64,000 bases of DNA from Agrostemma githago (taxonomy: Eukaryota > Streptophyta > Magnoliopsida > Caryophyllales > Caryophyllaceae): assembly GCA_958450325.1 (NCBI GenBank), contig OY288247.1:54501701-54565700 (forward strand), written 5' to 3'. The notes beneath the pieces are model-generated. The model had not been told where the DNA came from. It searched no databases and worked only from the letters and a program-made list of their open reading frames with translations. Positions 26,043 to 39,081 of the stretch are shown here, in pieces; position 1 is the first letter of the stretch, and each line of letters begins with the position of its first letter. A program made the translations under genes and the position numbers.

Positions 26043-26361
26043 TGACACGAGTAACCTCGAACCCGGCCTGATTGTGCTTGGACCGAACAAAGCCCACAAT
26101 GAGACGATGCACTTGCTCGGGGTATTCAATCCAAGCCCAGTAAAGCTAGGCGTGTGCATGCTCACACACGTCCCATATATTGTCTAGGTGCACTAGATAA
26201 AGTGAAGATTGCAAGCAAGTATTACGAAGATATGTGCAATATTTTAAGGGGATATTTTCGTGTGATCCCTACTCCAATTAAGCCAATACGATCTTCTCTT
26301 AAAGTGGCAACAAGGTGGATTGGATATCCATGGGATGTCGATTTAATGGAGATACACGAGT
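26043..26361 (+). repeat. Truncated 3' LTR (copy B)
   Basis: Begins TGACACGAGT after the purine-rich GAAGAAGGGGA. It follows copy A for about 320 bp with clear divergence, then breaks after CGAGTA where the duplicated flank starts. Confidence 0.8.
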
Positions 26362-28726
26362 ACCTCTCTTTCCTCAATTTATAGTTTTAACTCCAATTTC
26401 TAATTATTTATAAAATACTATATATTGACGTTTTACATTTTATTTATATTTTGAGTAACAAATTTAGATATATATTAAAGTTATGATAATGACGATAATA
26501 ATAAAATGTTAATTTCGTTAGAAACACTGTTTTAATACATTTCACTTATTTTGATAACCTACGTATTTTCTATAACAACATTTTTATTTTAAGTAAGTTC
26601 CTAAAATTAGCAAGTTTCTATTTATAGAAGCTTGCTAATTTAAAATATGATGATTACTTCTTCTACCTCTATATTATTTATATTGATTTTATATTTTGTA
26701 TATCGATAATGGCTTTGTTTTAGAGTTATGAAATAAGAGCAAGTGTGGGGTTTAGAGTAATATGGTCTAGGATGTACGTTTTTGCCATCAACTATGAGGC
26801 TCGTGTGTCTTTATGGGGCACATTGGTTGTTGAACTGAGCATTGTTTGTGTCCAGGAGGGATATATACTACTTAAACCAGGACCTCGTTGCACGCAGTCC
26901 TATTATAGTTGAGTTGCCTAGTAAGAGAATGGATTCTGTTATGAGTTAAGTCTACAGTTCTCGAAGATAGTTTCCAGTATTATCTCTGGTGAAAGTCTAC
27001 CTTGTGCACACTGACCGAATTTCAATAATGCTATTTTTGGATATTATTATTATCGATTGATTTTGACTTGCAGGTTGGCAAGTGCTTTATGTTTTGCTGA
27101 AAACTTATTTTTATTATATAGTTTTAATGTTTTCTCTATTTTAAATATTTTGACAAAATTATACTATTGTTTTCCATATGATATAATATGGTTGGGAGAA
27201 CGTCCGAGTTATTCCCCACTGATGTGGCTGTTATGTTTATAACAGGACAGGTATTTGTTGCTGGGTTTTGAGTGTGAGCTAGCGAGTAGCGTGGATCCTG
27301 CTCTTTCTTCATTCATGTTTATTTTTGGATTTTTGTAACCCTGTTTGAAGAATATTTATTTTAGCCTTTTTGTAAAAAGTGGCATTTGTATTGACTGACC
27401 GTTCGTTTATTAAAATATAGGACATGAGTGTGTTTTAATCTCAAATCTACAGTGTTTTCGCCACTGTATTGCGTTAGAATTTCTAGGGGATTACAATTTT
27501 CATATAATAGTAATTACAATTTTAAAATCTTGTAATATGGCTGGGAGAACGTCGTCGTTGCTCCTCACTGATTGTGGTTGTTATGTTTTTAACAAGGCAG
27601 GTATGTGTGTTTTCCTTCGGGTGGGCTAGCGAGTAGTTACGGATCCTTCTTCGCTGATTAATAACTGGAACTATGGATTATTATAACCCTTTTTATGAAT
27701 TTTATATTATTTCTATTTTGCAGTGATACGAGTAAACTCGAACCCGACCCGATTGTGGTTGGACCGAACAAAGCCCACATGAGACGATACCCTTGCTCGG
27801 GGTATTCGAACCAAGCCCAATAAAGCTAGGCCTGTGCATGTTCAGACACGTCCAAGTATTACGAAGATATGTACACTAGATAAAGTGAAGATTGCAACCA
27901 AGTATTACGAAGATATGTGCAAGATTACAAGGAGATATTTTCTTGTGATCCCTACTCCAATTAAGTCAATACAATCTTCTCTTAAAGTGACGACAAGGTG
28001 GATTGATATGAAGGTGGATTGTATATCCATGGGATGTCGTTTTCATGGAGATACTCGAGTATCTCACCCAAAATAAAAGGATGCAATCTTTCTCTTTATT
28101 AGGAAACACAATAAGGGAGATCCTATGAAGATCACCCATTTTAGTCGAGAAGATCAAAGAGATACAAACAAGGATAAACTACTATATTTTCAAAGATTTA
28201 ACTGCTTCTTTCATTGATCATGTATCTCTTAAAATAAGCTACTATATCATAAGATAAGAATAATATCTCGTAGGATAATCTACACGTGTAAGGCTATATA
28301 AGTCATGCACGGTAGTGTTAGCATTATTCATTGAACAATTAAGTAATAAAATTTCGGAAAGTTTTTTATTTACATCAAACATTGTGAAAACCCATATCGA
28401 GAAAGTACTTCGAAATCGCGTTGAGGAATTGGTGCACCCATCTCAACGTTATTAGTTTCAGATTCAAGGTCGAGTTCGGGCTAAATATCTTTGGTTACGT
28501 TTATCTTTCACTTCGTCACAAAATCGATACGTAATTCAAAGTATTTCCCTTCCTAATATAGGCGTGTCACAAACGACCTTATTTCGGAAGACCTTAACTT
28601 TGGACCAGGTTTACATTAACCTTAGTTCAATTTCACTCCAAAATCTACGTCATCACTCAAGGTTACATTAACCTTCGATCCAACTTCATTTCTTATATAT
28701 TCTAAATCGCTTCCGCATTCGCATCA
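26362..28726 (+). repeat. 2.36-kb duplication of 17737-20094
   Basis: From the shared ACCTCTCTTTCCTC onward, this copy follows 17737-20094 with only scattered differences. It covers the end of the nested solo LTR, the short host-LTR segment 18872-19098 and a full LTR (copy C, 27724-28726). The frame at 27834-28076 mirrors that at 19209-19451 and is LTR sequence, not a gene. Confidence 0.9.
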
Positions 28727-28867
28727 TGTATCCATTTTTATTTTATGACTTATGTATTGACTTACCGTTTTTATTTGATAAAGACATAGTTACAATGTGT
28801 TACAATCCCATATCTACAGTGTTTCTGCCACTGTATTGCGTTAGAATTTCAAGGGGATTACATAATC

Positions 28868-29379
28868 AGTGGACAATTTAGAACTATTATATAAGCAAAG
28901 GGTATCACTGGCTGAGGGAAAAACATAACCCTGTTAGTTGGCACAAGATGGTATACCCAAGTACAGGATACATGCCTGGCTACTTCAACATCAGGCCTTG
29001 AACCTCAAGGGAAAGCTATACAAGCTCCACATTACTGAGGATGAAAATTGTTGCATCTGTCAATCAGGAACAGAAAATAACACTCACCTTTTTCATGACT
29101 GTGAGTATGATACCAGATTACTTCAAATGGTTACAATAATATTGAAATGGCAGGGGAGGACTGAAAACCAGCAATGAATAGAGGAAGAGGGTGAAAGGGA
29201 CTAAAATTTAGAGGGCGGTGAACATAGTCAAGGAAATAAGGTTATTGGGTAATGGAAACAGTACTAAAAAAATTTAGCACTAAGGATTTGAATTTCATTA
29301 TGTGCCTAGTGAGGCCAACATGTAAATGACATTGCAACTCATTTTCATTTTTATATATACTTACCCTCTATGAAAAAAA
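28868..29379 (+). pseudogene. L1-type LINE, zinc-binding tail and 3' end (second half)
   Basis: It continues the LINE cut at 11265. A frame from 28938 reads HAWLLQHQALNLKGKLYKLH and then CCICQSGTENNTHLFHDCEY, the zf-RVT zinc-binding domain of plant L1 elements. After the stop near 29175 a short 3' UTR ends in an A run at about 29372-29379. The direct repeat TAATC at both edges of the inserted LTR confirms that both halves belong to one element. Confidence 0.85.
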
Positions 29380-30216
29380 ACTCCTCATACTATGTGATTT
29401 ACTTACATTTCGTATTTATCACTTTCGTATGATTTATTGCTTTTATGACAATAATCACATGCTAAATCTCCTAACACGAAGTTCAAAATGTTAACAAACT
29501 AAAAACTAAACAAGCAATGGTCCAGTCCCGTATTAATCTCGATGCTCACCCCTCACAGGTGGTTCGACACATCCTTATTAATACCGTACCGACGCACTTT
29601 AAGCAGAATACCAGGTAAGGTATATCACGAGAAACGACTAATATCCATATTATCGGGTTAAAACTGATTTGCTAATACAAATACTATCTAGTACTCTCTA
29701 CATGCGCATCACCCTCGAGGACGCCAATAGGAAGGTCACTACATCCATGGTGGTTACCACCAACGAGAATGCAAAAACAAAGTCGGATGGTGCTATCAAG
29801 GTGCTCTTTCTAGGAGGTCGTTTGAATATCTGGGGCACATAAGCCTGATCCGAGTTGAAATTTAGCTCGTCCTAAAAGTCTAGATTTAATAATACAGTAA
29901 GTTTTTTTTCTCTTCTTTTGAGTCGGAGGTACAGGGGCCTCTCCCCACCTCCCAAGAGTCCTATTTAAACACATTGTCTACAATTTCATCAATAAAGCGA
30001 AATAAACTTTTCTTTTTCTTACTATACGCCTTGACAATTGCTTGATTAAAAACAAACACTTTTCGCTTACAACTCAATACTATGCCATTTATCGATAGCA
30101 ATCAAACAAACCTTAAAGCATAAGGGCATCGACCAATTGTAAATTTATCTCACCCTAACCGAGATCACAATACGCAATCATCCTAGCACTCGCAGCCTCC
30201 GACCTAACTTATAGGT
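29380..30216 (+). other. Unassigned, probably decayed Tat sequence
   Basis: No clear gene. A short frame near 29700-29840 (LYMRITLEDANRKVTTSMVV) has no pattern I recognise. From about 30040 the sequence leads into the RNase H region of a Tat element. Confidence 0.4.
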
Positions 30217-32030
30217 CGCCAAAGGAAAAGTTGTAGCTAACTTCCTAGCCGAAAACCCAATAGAGGAAAAACACTTAGCCGATACATGGTCATTCCCTGA
30301 TGATGACATCCTATTTACCGATGATGAGTCGTGGGACCTATACTTCTATGGCGCCTCAAGCATGAGGAACTACGGTGTAAGAATCCTTTTAATATCACCA
30401 CAAGGTGACCATACACCCTTATCCATCAAACTAGACTTCCCGGTAACCAACAATGCAGCCGAATACGAAGCCTGTCTAATAGGGGTACGAGCCGCAGTAT
30501 CGCTAGGGATTAAGAACCTTAGGGTCCACGGAGATTCATCTCTAAGCCACAGGCATTTGGAAGGTTTACAGCGAAAACCTAGCTCCATACCAAACAGAAA
30601 TCAAAACAATTTCTCGAGAGTCTACAGAAATCGACTTTGTACTCATCCCGTGAGAGGAAAACCAATACGCAGATGTGCTATCCAAACTAGCGTCACTAAT
30701 AAACATGCCTGATAATCTCTTCTCCATGCCAATTTGTGTGGAGATGAGTGAACAACCAGCTTACATCCACAATATAGAAACCGATGACACCCACGAAGAG
30801 CACTGGTACAAAACGATCCTAGACTTCAAAACTGATGGATCATACCCACCCAATACAAACACCAAAGACAAATGAACCTTAAGAATGCTCGCCACACTAC
30901 GTCCTAAACCAAGGACTATTTTACAAACGAACCCCACAAGGATTACTTCTAGGTGCGTAAACAAAACCCAATCCAAAAGAGTCATGGAAGAAGTACATGA
31001 TTGGGAATGCGGACCCCACATGAGTGCACACGCACTAGCCAAAAAAATAATGAGATGAGGGTACTACTGGATAACCCTAGAAGCAGACTGCCGGCATCAT
31101 GTGCGCCACTGTCACAACTGTCGAATATTTGTCATCATCCAACATATACCACACTCCATACTACAACAATACCCTGGCCCTTCTCCACTTGGGGAATCGA
31201 CGTCATACGAAAGGTACACCCGTCCAAAACCGACGGACATTTTTTCATACTGGTGGTCGTCGATTACTTTACTAAATGGGTAGAAGCGGCATCCTACACA
31301 ATACTAACCTCCAAACAAGTAGTCAAATTCCTACAAAACAACATCATCTGCCGCTACGTCATACCACACGAGATCATTAGTGATCAGGGGGCTCATTTTA
31401 GGGCCGACACCGAAGTACTCCTAGACAGATACAAAATCCAACGAAACAAATCATCGCCCTATAGGCCTCAAATCAACGGGGCTGTAATAGCAGCAAACAA
31501 AACCATCATCACCATCCTTAAGAAGATGATAGACAATTACCGAGATTGGCCCAACAAAATAGCATTGGCATTATGGGGATACCGAACATCCTACCGAACT
31601 CCCATCGGAGCCACACCTTACTACCTAACCCACGGTTCAGAAGCTGTGCAACCATTAGAGTTAGAAAACCCTCTCTAAGAAAACTATCCGAGAGAGGCAT
31701 TCCCGAAGAAGAATGGAACAAAAACGATATGATGAGCTAGTCCTTTGAGATGAGCGCAGAATACACTCACTATCCAATGTGCAAGCCTGTCAACAAAAAA
31801 TACAATGAGCCTTTAAAAAACTTTTTAAGTCTTGATACATACACGAGGGAGATTTAGTGCTTAAGTCCATTAGAGCCCCACTTCCCGTCGACTCTAGGGG
31901 AAAGTTCAAACCTAAATGGGCAGGTCCGTACGTTGTCAAGAAAATAATTACGGGAGGCGCTGTGATCATCACTGATCTAGATGGACAAGAGTTCTCAACC
32001 CCTACTAAAATGGACAATCTTAAATGCTAA
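30217..32030 (+). pseudogene. pol: Tat/Ogre-lineage RNase H and integrase remnant
   Basis: The region opens with the linker KGKVVANFLAENPIEE, then an archaeal-type RNase H: FYGASSMRNYGVRILLISPQ, NNAAEYEACLIG and VHGDSSL. The first catalytic Asp appears changed (family YFDGA, here YFYGA). Integrase follows from about 30985: an HHCC zinc region with HCHNC near 31110, the core WGIDV...VVDYFTKW, the second Asp in ISDQGAHF, and QINGAVIAANK, where the family Glu is Ile. A C-terminal KFKPKWAGPYVVKKI segment lies near 31900. Stops and shifts are frequent. Tat elements are known to carry an additional RNase H of this kind. Confidence 0.8.
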
Positions 32031-32160
32031 TATCATTAGCCTCCTAACATCCTCTTCTGATCTTTAAACTAGGGTGAAAACCCACGTAAAAACACTCTAA
32101 ACATCTTGTATCAAAAATTGGCATAACGAGTCTAAAGCAAAAAAAATAACTCGCACCTTC

Positions 32161-32212
32161 CGAACTACGAGCATGGTTTGATTCCGTCTAATGACAGATA
32201 CGTAAGCAGCCC
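32161..32212 (+). other. Conserved Tat-lineage 3'-UTR motif
   Basis: CGAACTACGAGCATGGTTTG, then GATACGTAAGCAGCCC. Same order and spacing as 5961-6010. Confidence 0.7.
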
Positions 32213-32320
32213 TTTCGAGGGTACAACCAAACTAAAAAAATCTACTATAATTGATTCGTTGAAAAATCAGAACCCATCATACGCTCCGATTAACAAGTGA
32301 GTACAATAATGAAGCACACA

Positions 32321-32550
32321 ACGACGAGCCAAGGACACAGTGAAAACCCAAAAGGGCGCTCCGGGCAAAATTAAGAATCGAGTTGCGAGCCATCATAAAA
32401 AAACATGACGAGCTGAGGACGGAGTTGAAACTTGAAAGGGCGCTCTGGGAAAAATGAAGAATCGAGTTGCGAGCCATCAAAAAAAGGTGAGCCGAGGACG
32501 GAGTGAAAACCGAAAGGGCGCTCCGGGTAAAATGAAGAATCGAGTTGCGA
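32321..32550 (+). repeat. Tandem repeat of about 85-95 bp, nearly three units
   Basis: Units share GAAAGGGCGCTCCGGG, AATCGAGTTGCGAGCCAT and GAGCCGAGGACGGAGT. Arrays like this in the 3' UTR are known from Tat elements. The minus-strand frames over it are artefacts. Confidence 0.8.
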
Positions 32551-32739
32551 AAAAAAATTAAATAAACGTGTATTTCCCATTAATGCAAATCAAGCCTTTG
32601 TCAAGGCCTTTACATCAAGCATCCATCCCCGGGTACTCTGGAAGTAAAGACAACGTGTCAACAAACTCTAAAAAAAACTAGTACTAATACGCTACATAGT
32701 ATTACATAATACAACATAATACTAATGGCTAGGCCCTAT

Positions 32740-34967
32740 CGGCCCATCTTTTTCTTTCGCATGTTCTTCGAGTGCGCTTCCTTAGGCCTCTCATCACGGG
32801 CCTCTCAAATACAAGCGTTCACCTTTTCAGCCAATTGTGGGACCAGCCAATCCCAGCATCTTCTTCATCCGCGTCTTTAATATGGGTTTTGTCAGTCTTG
32901 ACCCACTTGGACGAGTTGACGGCACTAGGATCGGTAACCCTGTCTTTGGTCGGGCGCCCGGCGACACCAACTCGCATAGCTTCCTTATTCTGTAGCTCCT
33001 CTGTCTCCACGGTTCTAAACCTCTCCCGCTTCGTCGGATCTTCACAAACCTTCCACCCAGCATAGGAGGGAGGTTTCCATCAAGTGTTTGCCTCGGGAAC
33101 AGGATGTATAGTCCTCCGTCTCCAAGTCATTTCAAATTCCCTAAGGGCATCCTTCCCACGGATGGGAATTGATAACAATAGTGTCAACCTCGAGAATGGT
33201 TTGTGTCCCGCCCATTTGGCGCATTAACCTGTCCGGATAAACATAGACACATGCACTCAAGGACAAAATCTGCATAGTGTGGGCCTACGATAAGAATGGG
33301 AGTCTGATATATCTCTTATATGCCACCACAGGACGATCCATCTAATGGCGACGAGAGAACCACTCGTCTTCTTTACCATTGAAATCTCGAAAGGGTACTA
33401 CACTTCGGATAGCAAGCTTTTTACAGTTATAACCCTCGATGAGCCGAGGTGGCTCGATTAGCCGTAGCCTCTCCTATAGCCAAACCTGCACAGTACAACA
33501 CAATGTCACAACTTCGAACTAGGACAGATTCGAACAAAGTGAAGAATTGAACCATGACATACCTGCAAAAAGGTCACCACCGCTTTTATTTTTGGGATAT
33601 GGCTGGTTAGAAATAAGGTAAGAATTGATGAGGCTATTATGAGGCCGGAGACTGGCAAAAACCATCCAAGATGGTATCAAGACGACGACCAGGGAAATTA
33701 TGAATACGGCTGTTAACAGTAGGGAGGAAATTTACTTGAATATTCTGATGTAACTTTCGTTTGTGTGCGAGTTTGTTTTGTTTTTACGGGATTGCGAGGA
33801 CCCTCCTCTGCCTCCCATTCTCTCCTTGTCAATGATTTGTGAAAGACATAATAATACTCACATTTTCACCAAAAAAAAATCTGTGCACGTGTGTCGATAC
33901 CCTTTATAAGCTCATCCTAAATAAGCCAAGAGGGTGCTCGTCTGTGTTCCATTTCCATTACAACATCAATTACACGAGGGTTACCCCAACCGGCATGCAC
34001 CGATGCATCCTCAAACAAATAGTAACACACTATCGGATTTCTAAGAGCGCTCTTGCGAGCTAGAGGTGAAATACAATGAGTGTTCTTCTGTGAGAATTAA
34101 ATAACAAGGCACTCTAAGTTAATACCACCTTCACCAAAGAAAACATCGGTCTCTTCAAGTAAAAGAATATCCAAAAACCGACGAAATCGCTCCACGAGAA
34201 CATCCCCTTGAACAGGGAGAGAGGGGGTGAAACGAATGCCATCCTCTAATCGCGTCTATCTCCTCGGGCAGAGGACACACATCACCCTTAGTAAATGCAA
34301 ATATGTGATACTTAGTATTCCAAAAGCGCGAACATGCAATTAAGAAATCATCTTGCACTTTAATTTGCTTCAACGAAGTAATAGCGGACAAACTGTCACT
34401 TAAAAAATCTTCAAGTCCACCTTTCTTGAAGAAATTTATCCACTCGGTCAAAAGACGGCCGAAACCCGACGTGATTCGATAAATCAAACAAGAGCTATCA
34501 AGACACTTGGGTGTTAATTATGTCTAAAAAAGAACCCCATAACTCGTATATATAGCTACAATGGCATCGTAATTTTCCATAATCAAGAACCAGGCCACCC
34601 CAGGTCCGACGCCTGACGACTAAGCCGCCTGGGGGTAGGAGCCTAAATCCATAGCCGCCAAAGGGCGAGCACCTGATTGTCAGGCAGCCCGGCGCACTGT
34701 GCTTCACTCCACTACTATTCGGCAATCTTGAGCATTAGGAACGACCTTCTAAGTCAGTCATCTCCTTTTTAAAAGCTCAAAAACACGATACAAGCACCAT
34801 GCAAGAATGAGAGTTCCCTTGTCAGTGACGGACAACTCATTTCCGTCACCCTGATCCACCGGACTTAGACGTTTTTTTTCCCTTGGGGGATACGCTACCC
34901 CACATAGGCATATTGTAGCCCCATGCGGCACCATCGATACGTGTTGTAGCCCTATACGGGAATGACA
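32740..34967 (-). pseudogene. Antisense PMD/DUF7745-like coding region, copy I
   Basis: On the strand opposite the Tat pol, a decayed coding region runs from about 34900 down to a Lys/Arg-rich end near 32740. The best piece (34487-34155) reads QDDFLIACSRFWNTKYHIF and then GDVCPLPEEIDAI, the pattern of plant TE-linked PMD/DUF7745 proteins. A second piece (35248-34952 in copy II, 33490-33100 here) reads MRILSLRACVYVYP and VDPIVID. The protein has no function I can name; PMD proteins exist both as host genes (MAIN/MAIL1) and inside transposons. Frameshifts make it inactive. About 33490-33967 is extra relative to copy II. Confidence 0.55.
33490..33967. other. Extra segment in copy I, possible intron holding a LINE tail
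   Basis: Copy II lacks this stretch and joins CCTGCATGAGGGTTAC directly (near 39150). Read on -, its edges look like GTAACCC ... TGTGCAG, a possible intron. On + it contains a 3'-end-like stretch closing with CACATTTTCACC and an A run at 33871-33879, as LINE tails do. Both readings are tentative. Confidence 0.35.
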
Positions 34968-35309
34968 TGTTTAGTCCTCCGTTTCCATGTCATTTCAAAT
35001 TCCCTAAAGGCATCCTTTCCCCAAGGATGGGAATCAATAACAATAGGGTCGACCTTAGGAATGGTTTGTGTCTCGCCCATTTCGCGCATCAACCTATCTG
35101 GGTAAACATAGACACATGCGCGCAAGGACAAAATCCGCATAGTACGAGCCGACGATAAGAATGGAAGGCCAATATATCTCTTAACATGCCACCACCGGAC
35201 AATCCATCTAATATGATCTCTCCATCGTCCCGTAGACGAGAAACTCATTCGTCTTCGAGGCCATTAAAATCCAAAAGAGATACTACGCTCCGCATGGCAA
35301 GTCTCTTGC

Positions 35310-38300
35310 TGTAATCCCCAAGAAAATCTAACGTGATACACTGGTTGAAACACTGTAGAGTCGCGATTAAAACACACTGTAACTATGTCTTAGTAAAATT
35401 AAAATGGTAAAGTCAAACAATAGGCCTTAAATAAAATGGACAAAATTTAAAACAATCCACAAAAGGGGTTTGAACAATCCATAAGACATAATTATCAAAA
35501 TAAACAAGCAGGATCCACACTGCTCGCTAGCCCACACCCGGAACACGTATACCTGCCATGTTAAAACATAACAGCCACAATCAGTGGGGAGCAACGTCGA
35601 CGTTCTCCCAGCCGTATAACAAGATTTTAAAATTGTAATTACTATTATAGAAAAACAGTACTCCCTCCGATTGATTTGATTCTTTACGTTTAATTTGCTT
35701 TATCACACTTGCCAACGCATGTTTTGTTTTGTTTTTATCTTTATTTAGACATTATTAAAAATTGCAAAAATTTGATATTCTTAATGCATTCATTAAGACA
35801 ATTTTAAGAAGATCTCACATGACTATGTTTTACTTTATAGATTAGAAATTATATTAGATATTCATCCCGCTCATGAATAGTGCCAAAAAGCAAACGTAAA
35901 GAAACAAATGAATCGTAGGGAGTAAGAAAATGGAAAACAGAAAAACATTATAATGAAAATACGTTTTCAGTGAAAAACTTCACGTATCGAAACAATATAA
36001 TAAAAACGAGTTTTCCGATGAAAACATAAAATATTTGCCAACCTGCAACCAAATTATATCGATAATAATAAAATATTCAAAATGGCGTTATGGATATTCG
36101 GTTAGTGTGCACAAGGCTTGACTTTCACTAGGGATATACTAAAAAATATCTTCGAGAACTCAGACACCAACTTCACACGCAGCGAAGATCCACGGTCTCT
36201 AACTAGGCAACTCAACCATAATAGGACGACGACTTATCAATGTGAGGTCTTAGCTTAAGTAATATACACCCCCTCCTGGATACCAAATGTATCTAGTTCA
36301 ACTGACGGCGACTAACACGATGCGATATCTAGCTTAAGAGCACAATGCACATATACTCCTGGACACCAAATGTATCCAGTTCAACAACCAATGCATCCCA
36401 AATGGATACACCAGCCTTATAGTTGATGGCAAAATAGTACATCCTAGACTGTATTACTCTAATCCCACACTTATCCTTATTCCATAACTCCAAAACAAAG
36501 TCATTATCGATATTCAAAAGATATAATCATTATAATAATAATAATAATAAGAGAAAAAAGGGAAAAATGATCGCCTTCCAAAAGAGGAAACTTTATATTT
36601 TAGGAAACTTCTATTTTTTGAAACTTTACTAAAAATAGCATCATACCAAAATAGCAAAAATATTAGTTTATACTAATACAACATTTTTAGTAAACGATAT
36701 AGATTTATAAACTAGTACTTTCGGCCTTAACGATATTAATTGTCAAAGTGAGAGCATTTAGGTTTATGAAATTATTAAAATATCTTACAAGTGTTTATAA
36801 AATGATTAAAAATGTCTTAAAACATTTTAATACTACTAATCAGGGTGTTTTCAAAGTTTATAAAATTAAAATTCCCTAATTACTAATAGTTTCGACAATA
36901 CAAACATAAATAGGACTTTACGGTAAATGTCAAAATAAATCATTTAACGTCTTATATTTAATTAAACCATTGAATATATTTAGAGTATGTTAAGGGTTGA
37001 TTTAATTCTTAAAGTTTCAGATTTAAATATTTTCAAAATTGCTGAAAATTAATTCTTTTAGGTAAGACAAAGCATTTCAACGATAAACGTAATTTTGTCG
37101 AAAAATCATTACTATTAATTAAAGACTTTAATAAATAGTACAAAAATTTCTTAAAATATATAAAATATATTTTTGGACATTTTGTCCAGAAAAGAAAATT
37201 TTCCTGAATCCTTCAACTCAGTTTTTAAAGGGTTTTCTCGTTAATCGTCTAATCTCGACAATAACGATTAATAAAAATAGTAATTACACAACGATTTACG
37301 TATTAATATTCAAAAATTATTATTAAACTTAAAAAAACATGATTTTACAGAAACTACTATTTTTCCAGATTTCCAAAATTCCATATTTAGCAGATTCCGT
37401 TAAAACCGTCCTTTAAAACCCGTTTTCACTATTAACGATTTCTTTAATAAAACTTATCATTTCTAACATTTTATTAAATCACCAAAAGTCATAAAATTAC
37501 ATTTTATTATGAAACCATCAGAAACATTTTTTTTCCAGATTTAAACAAAAGACCAGAAATCGAGAATTTAAACGACAAACATGGTTTTAACAATAAACGA
37601 TGATTTAAAGTGATTAATTAATTCACCCACTTAAATAATCCAAAAAATTATGAAACAAAATTCAGAAAATTCTTTTTCATCAGAAAGATTATCCACGTCA
37701 AATTCCAGATTAAAATAAAATGTTTAAGTACTAGAACTAAAAATCGGCTTTTCATCATTTTTGTCCGTAAACGGTAATAATTCAATAATCGATAACTAAA
37801 ATATCAGAAAAATAAATAATTAATAAAAATCATCAAAAACCTTATTTTTAAAGAATATGATCATATATTACAAGTTTAGGCCGAAAATTACGATTTTAAA
37901 AATTAATTTGACTATTTAATCGTTAATCTCGTAAAAGCGATATAAATACCGAAACATGCAAATTTTCAACTTTTAAAATTATTCTAGATTATATGACATA
38001 CATATATTGTCAAAAATGAAATTTAAAAATATACATGCAATTACACAAATAAAATCACGAAATACCGAGTAACATCGACGTTACCTCTAGTCCAAATCGG
38101 AATCGATAATATACTCGTCGGCCTTGGGATCGTCCACAAAACCTACATCACACAAAAATCATGGTAGAAAAATACCATGAGAAAAACTAAGAAAATCAAT
38201 GGTAAATAACGATCGAAAACACATCGATTATTACCTTAACGATAGGATCGGAAAGAGGATTAATTTGACGATAAAAATGAGAAGATTATGATCTGAATTA

Positions 38301-39081
38301 GAGCAAGAATAATCCTAGAGGGGCTGAAGAAGCGAAGACCAAAAGGAAGAAGAAGGAAGAGATTTTTTTTGTTTAAGTGAAGAAGTGAATGTAAGGAGAA
38401 ATGGATGGTTTCTAAGTATAAATGATAATGAACAAGGTAGAATTTTGTTCAAATGCACCAGCCAAATTAAGGGGGAGGAGAATGAAAAGTTTGATAATTA
38501 AGCAATGGTTAAATGAAGAAAAAGAATATAACGTATTAACGTTTTAACGTAATAAAATGAAACGTATTATTAAAACGTAGTAAGGGTATGACAAAAATAT
38601 GTGTCAGTCCAAAACATGGGGAAAAGGTCTCAAATAATTTGTATGTTGATAAAAAAAAGAATCGTAAAGTATTTAAAGGTATTTCAAAGCAATTCGAGTA
38701 AGCCTCGCGTAAGAAAATGATTATTTACGAAACTTCGTAATAAAAATCATTAATGGCTAACTTTTCGTAAATAAAAATATTTCTAGGTTGAAAATATTAT
38801 ATAAATATGTTTAGACACTTGTAGGAAAAGAAATAGCTTAAATCTGAGCTTAAAAACGTTAATTCGTAGAGAAATAGGATTCCTCGCGGAAAAATAATTA
38901 ATTTACGAGGAAAACCATATAAATAGATTTAAAAGAATTAAAATCTTTTGAAATAAAATAAATATAGTTAGACTCAAAAATAAAAATAGAGCTTGGAAAA
39001 ATGAAGAAACATAAGGCCGAAATGTGACAGGGTCATAACGGTAAGGATAAAAAAATGCTAGGAAAAATAGCGGGTGCTACA
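35310..39081 (-). mobile_element. Solo LTR, 3.77 kb (family L1R), with perfect TSD
   Basis: On - it starts TGTAGCACCCGC (39081) and ends GGGGATTACA (35310). The 5-bp target duplication CTTGC flanks both ends (35305-35309 and 39082-39086), and the antisense PMD-like sequence reads on either side. It has one unit where the relative at 11266 has a tandem duplication. It also carries a MITE at 35661-35922. Confidence 0.9.
35661..35922. mobile_element. Stowaway-type MITE, 262 bp
   Basis: Terminal inverted repeats start CTCCCTCCGATT on the left and, reversed, CTCCCTACGATTC on the right, with TTCTTTACGTTT shared further in. TA flanks both ends. Size, termini and TA target fit Stowaway (Tc1/mariner) elements. 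No coding capacity. Confidence 0.9.

Larger units (their letters stand above)
19099..28726 (+). mobile_element. Decayed Ty3/gypsy retrotransposon with a chimeric 3' duplication
   Basis: 5' LTR (19099-20094), tRNA-Met-type PBS, gag, pro-pol, then a truncated, diverged 3' LTR (26043-26361). After that come a copy of upstream flank (26362-27723) and a further full LTR (27724-28726). The host LTR resumes at 28727. Flanking 5-mers TGCAG and TGTAT do not form a target duplication, as expected if the right end was rearranged. Gag and integrase-end patterns resemble the CRM/Reina side of the chromoviruses; no chromodomain is visible. Confidence 0.7.
11266..28862 (+). mobile_element. Solo LTR (family L1R), interrupted by two later insertions
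   Basis: It begins TGTAACACCCGC at 11266 and ends GGGGATTACA at 28862. The 5-bp target-site duplication TAATC flanks it exactly (11261-11265 and 28863-28867) inside a LINE. Its own sequence is 11266-15238, 18872-19098 and 28727-28862, about 4.3 kb. The rest is a nested solo LTR and a nested gypsy element. A second member of the family, on -, is the solo LTR at 35310-39081, which shows what the uninterrupted sequence looks like. Confidence 0.85.

Noticed and set aside
25917..26200. Chromodomain after the gypsy integrase
   Set aside because: The frame runs into the LTR within about 20 codons of the integrase C-terminal motif and shows no chromodomain residues.
19094..28731. Target-site duplication for the gypsy element
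   Set aside because: Flanks TGCAG and TGTAT do not match. The right end was rearranged, so none is expected.
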